Positions 60,695 to 64,000 of a DNA stretch of 64,000 nucleotides are shown one piece after another. Location of the stretch: the NCBI GenBank assembly GCA_000711775.1, contig ARYC01000708.1:1-64000 (forward strand), in the 5' to 3' direction. Each line of letters opens with the position of its first letter. The stretch's first letter is position 1. Position numbers and translations under genes: made by a program. This stretch comes from Oxytricha trifallax. Its lineage: Eukaryota; Ciliophora; Spirotrichea; Sporadotrichida; Oxytrichidae. The notes beneath the pieces were generated by a model that did not search any database, was not told the DNA's origin, and worked only from the letters and a program-made list of their open reading frames with translations.

Positions 60695-63600
60695 TCATTG
60701 TGTTAAAAGTTTATTCTATTCAATTATCTACTTTATGTTATTGTTTGAAATAATTAGTCTGCTTGGTATAAGTGTCAGGATGCCTCTGCTCTTTGATATC
60801 TAATTATTCATTTTTCTTAGAAATCTGGGCCAAGCCACAAGTAAGATGAGCATTTAGGCTGCTATGAACACACTCAAAATTGAAATATCTAAGTTCTAGT
60901 ATATCTTAATGAATGTTTAAAAGTTTTCCTCGATGCAACTTTTCAATGCGTAAAATGTTGGGGTGAACAGGCGATTTATTAACAATTAGAACTTAGTAAT
61001 AACTTGATCTTTGTTAAAGAGACTAATCAAGCGATTAGGATTATTGTTTCTTTCGTCAAAGATTAAACGAAGTTTGTTTAGCTCCCCCATAAAACGGTCA
61101 ATTTAAATTTTAAAGCCCTGATTTCCTGCGACTCCATTATCAACTGTTTCGCAAAAAGTGATGTTTAAAGGATTAAAAGTGCTTGAGTAATATGTTTCTA
61201 ATGTCTGACAGTAGTTTTTCGAATTAAGTTATAAAACCACATTAATAGGTTTGTCAACGTACTAAGATTTTTTGTGTGACTAAATTATTTCTTAAATCTT
61301 TTGCTAGTTGTCAAATTTTTACTGTTAAAATAATGCGTAATATGTGACTGATGGATCCGACTATGACATACCAGCAAAGCCTTAAGATAAATCATCCTAA
61401 AATTGGGTATAAATTCTATAGTAGATTTTGAATTAATTTAGAACAATTTGCTCTTGATCGTGTGATATAATAAGCTCGTTGAACATGGGAACATATATTG
61501 AAAAATTTACAATAACATGAAGGATCACGAACGAAAACAAAGCCATTACTATTGATATCACTCTTATACTTGAATTGGACTTTACCATTGCAAATTTGTC
61601 TAAATTTCCTACTTTTTTTGAGAGGTCTTCAGCTTAGCCTGGTTCTTATTAGCCACTGTTTAGTTAATTGTTATGAGCTTCAATAGAATTCTTTTATCTC
61701 TTATTTTACCTATCTTTATGCACCTAACTTATACTTATTTGGCTATGACTTTACTTAAGATCTCTCTGGGACATATTAGGGTCATTAAGGATTTCTCTGC
61801 TTGTATCATTATTACTTTAAGCATTTTCTTCTTAAGAATTGCTTAGACTCTTGTTCAAGGAGGGGAGTTTTATTTTTTCAGATGCTATTCCAGGCTTTAT
61901 ATTGACAAAATTCTCTTTACTCTAGATCTTACTACTATTGTTTTATTCATTCTGAATCTTGCTGTAAAATGAATCGTCAAAATCTGAGCTATGCATTGAG
62001 TCTAGTTCGTTATTAAAAAACTATCTATGAAGGTTTAAGGTTACGAGATTAAGAATATAAAATTCTCGATTTACAATAGCTTTATCAGCTGGTAGTTAGC
62101 CTCCACCACTTGTTCTAAACTTTCTATACATGACAGCTTAATCAGGAATACTATAGAGAGCATCCAGTTTCTTTCTTCTCAGCATTGCTTCATTCATAAG
62201 TCTAAGTGGTATTGAGGGATTCTCGTCACTCTACAATTCGTTTTAGTCTTCCATGTCTTCATAATTGTCTTAGAAATATTAATCTTCACAATCATCCTCA
62301 CTTGAGTCATCCTTCCTTTGGTATATTTAAGGGATATTATAAATTAATTAGATATCTAATTTGTTTCCTAATATAGCCATAAAATTTAAATTGTAATATA
62401 TTTTGCGATTCAAATCATCGCTGTTATCTTTAATGATTTTTTTGAAAACAGCTAAATCAGCAATGACCTCTCCAATATCATCAATATTAAGCTCAGAGTA
62501 TAATTATTTTATATAGGAAAATAAGTTTTTATATAACTATACAGACTTAGGGATTGAATCCTAGTTTTATGAATCTACTTAACAAAGTAAAATATCAACG
62601 CAATTGATACAACGCTTAGTGCCATTATAGATGATATAACCACAACAAAACTTATCTAATTTTAAATGATAAATGTGTCTTTTAAGTTTTCAATATCGAC
62701 TTGAATGCCTTCGCACCTTTGAATAAGTGGCATAAACACATTTCTATCTATATAATACAGGTCTTTCACAATTTGATCTATTGAATCCCCAAATTACTCA
62801 TATTTAAAGTTGTATTTTGATTTAGTTTTGTTATTAGTCACGCTGTTTATATAGTCTATGAGAGTTTTATTTTTATAAGCTTGAGAATTATCTTTCAATG
62901 CCTAAATGAGATTGTTTCCTTTCGCAACTACCTAACTCAAGGCAAGGTTCATGTTTACTTTTTGACTGCTTAAACTGGTATCGCTGTCGATCTCATATAT
63001 TTCTATATTTTCAAGTCTGTGAATGATTTCGCTTAAAATTGATTTATCAAATTCAATGAATCTACTTTTATGGTCGTTTATTTCATTCAGGTAATCTGAA
63101 ATGTCTCTGATTAAAGTCAACTTATTAATTGATAAATAGTAAAATTTATATAAAAAAAGTTTAATTCTGTATGTAGTTCATCCTTTTTTACGTATCCTAC
63201 AATCTCATCTTCTTAAAAACCATTTTAAATGTTAATCAAAGATCTGAATCCAGAGTGGATCTCGTATAAATGTATAGTGATATCTTGCAGTAAAAATGAA
63301 GCAATTGTTAAACTCTCGAAGCCAGTATAGAAATTTATCTTAAGCCCTGTATTTAGAGATACCAAAGCCAAAATGATTGCCGTAACAAAAACTACAAATC
63401 TCCTTAAGAATATAACAGTCTATGGCTCTTTTCTAGAGTTTACCATTTTCCTAAATTCTCTCAATCTTGCAATGTCAGTCGATTTTCCTTCGTTTATAAA
63501 ATAACAAATTTTAATGTTACTTTGAGAAATTGAAGATTGACTGGATTCCAAAAATTGCTAAATTTCTCTAGATCTCGGGTCAACCCTCATCATTTCTTTA

Positions 63601-64000
63601 GCCATTTTAGTTAAGTCATCATCTTTGGATTATTCATCGTCTTGCTCTAAAATTGCTAATTATAAATCATTTAATGCAATTGACCTATCTTAATATTTCA
63701 TATTCATTTCTGAGCTCTTGGGACTTATATTTAAATAATAAGATTATAAAAACTTCTGCCAAGATATGAAGATTATGCTTTCATGAAGAGGCTACTTTTT
63801 TTAGACATAGTAGTTTTCATCGTTGTAGTTAAATATATATAACATCAACAGACTATTTAAAATGTAATTTTTAAATAACAGCGTTGTCATTTTCCTATTA
63901 GGAAATTTAAGCCTCTCAAGTGTCTTCCTAGATACTTTATCAATTACATAAATTCTGAGTATAATCATAGGCAAATAAGCCCCACCTTTGAATCCAAAAT
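60695..64000 (-). CDS. Large multi-pass membrane protein, N-terminus outside window
   Basis: TGA at 60695-60697; the frame is open to the right edge once two short IESs are removed (62516-62535; 63145-63155). More than 1000 residues are present. Hydrophobic segments: VVFVTAIILALVSL (~63400), VVVISSIMALSVVSIALIFY (~62615), IRVISIVMALFSFVILHVIV (~61540) and LSVFIAAQMLILLVAW (~60850). Between them lie long acidic Ser/Asn/Gln-rich loops (for example 62280-61600). The end reads SRGILTLIPSRLIISNN. Size and layout recall the large ciliate transmembrane proteins of the TmcB-like/PAS type, but no PAS domain lies in the visible part. Confidence 0.75.
62516..62535. other. IES, 20 bp, pointer TTTTATATA
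   Basis: A 9-bp pointer at 62507-62515 and 62527-62535. Removal on the minus strand joins LYSYIK to QLYSELNIDD in frame. Confidence 0.8.
63145..63155. other. Possible 11-bp IES, pointer TAAAA
   Basis: TAAAA at 63140-63144 and 63151-63155. Removing 11 bp joins the two minus-strand frames (ELNFFY to YLSINKLTL). An indel would give the same effect. Confidence 0.45.

Overview
The window reads as germline (micronuclear) DNA of a spirotrich ciliate of the Oxytricha/Stylonychia group. Three things show this. Genes use TAA and TAG as glutamine and stop only at TGA. Coding blocks are cut by dozens of AT-rich internal eliminated sequences (IESs), each flanked by a short direct repeat (pointer); removing one pointer copy restores the frame. 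Three insertions end in CAAAACCCC-type telomeric repeats and duplicate an ANT triplet, as telomere-bearing elements (TBEs) do. No bacterial, phage, CRISPR, rRNA or tRNA features were seen.

Layout. 1-4.8 kb is a satellite array of about 24 copies of a ~198-bp unit that runs off the left edge. 4.8-30 kb is very AT-rich, germline-limited-looking DNA. It holds inverted-repeat (foldback) elements, small GGAAGTTTCCTG-ended elements, islands that look like unassembled coding segments, and a 2.1-kb element coding for a decayed Rep-like superfamily-3 helicase. From about 30.4 kb to the right edge the window is gene-dense.

Genes in order: an unrecognised gene (30.4-32.8 kb, +); a five-unit adenylate-kinase-like protein (33.4-45.6 kb, +) whose ~12-kb locus holds 18 IESs, two of them exact TBE insertions and a third with a TBE nested inside it; UTP18 (+); ORC4 (+); a glutamine-rich protein with an FCP1-like stretch (-); a small unknown gene (-); an F-box-like gene (+); an AIF-type FAD/NAD oxidoreductase (+); an N-formylglutamate-amidohydrolase-like gene (+); a coiled-coil gene (-); a possible jelly-roll protein (-); and a large membrane protein (-) cut by the right edge.

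For the kinase, UTP18, ORC4, oxidoreductase, amidohydrolase and FCP1-like genes, I checked codon phase across every proposed IES and intron. Each assembles to a whole number of codons (1017, 479, 518, 520, 314 and 887 residues). Several neighbouring genes are probably separate macronuclear nanochromosomes. I saw no telomere-addition signal in the DNA, so chromosome ends are not marked.
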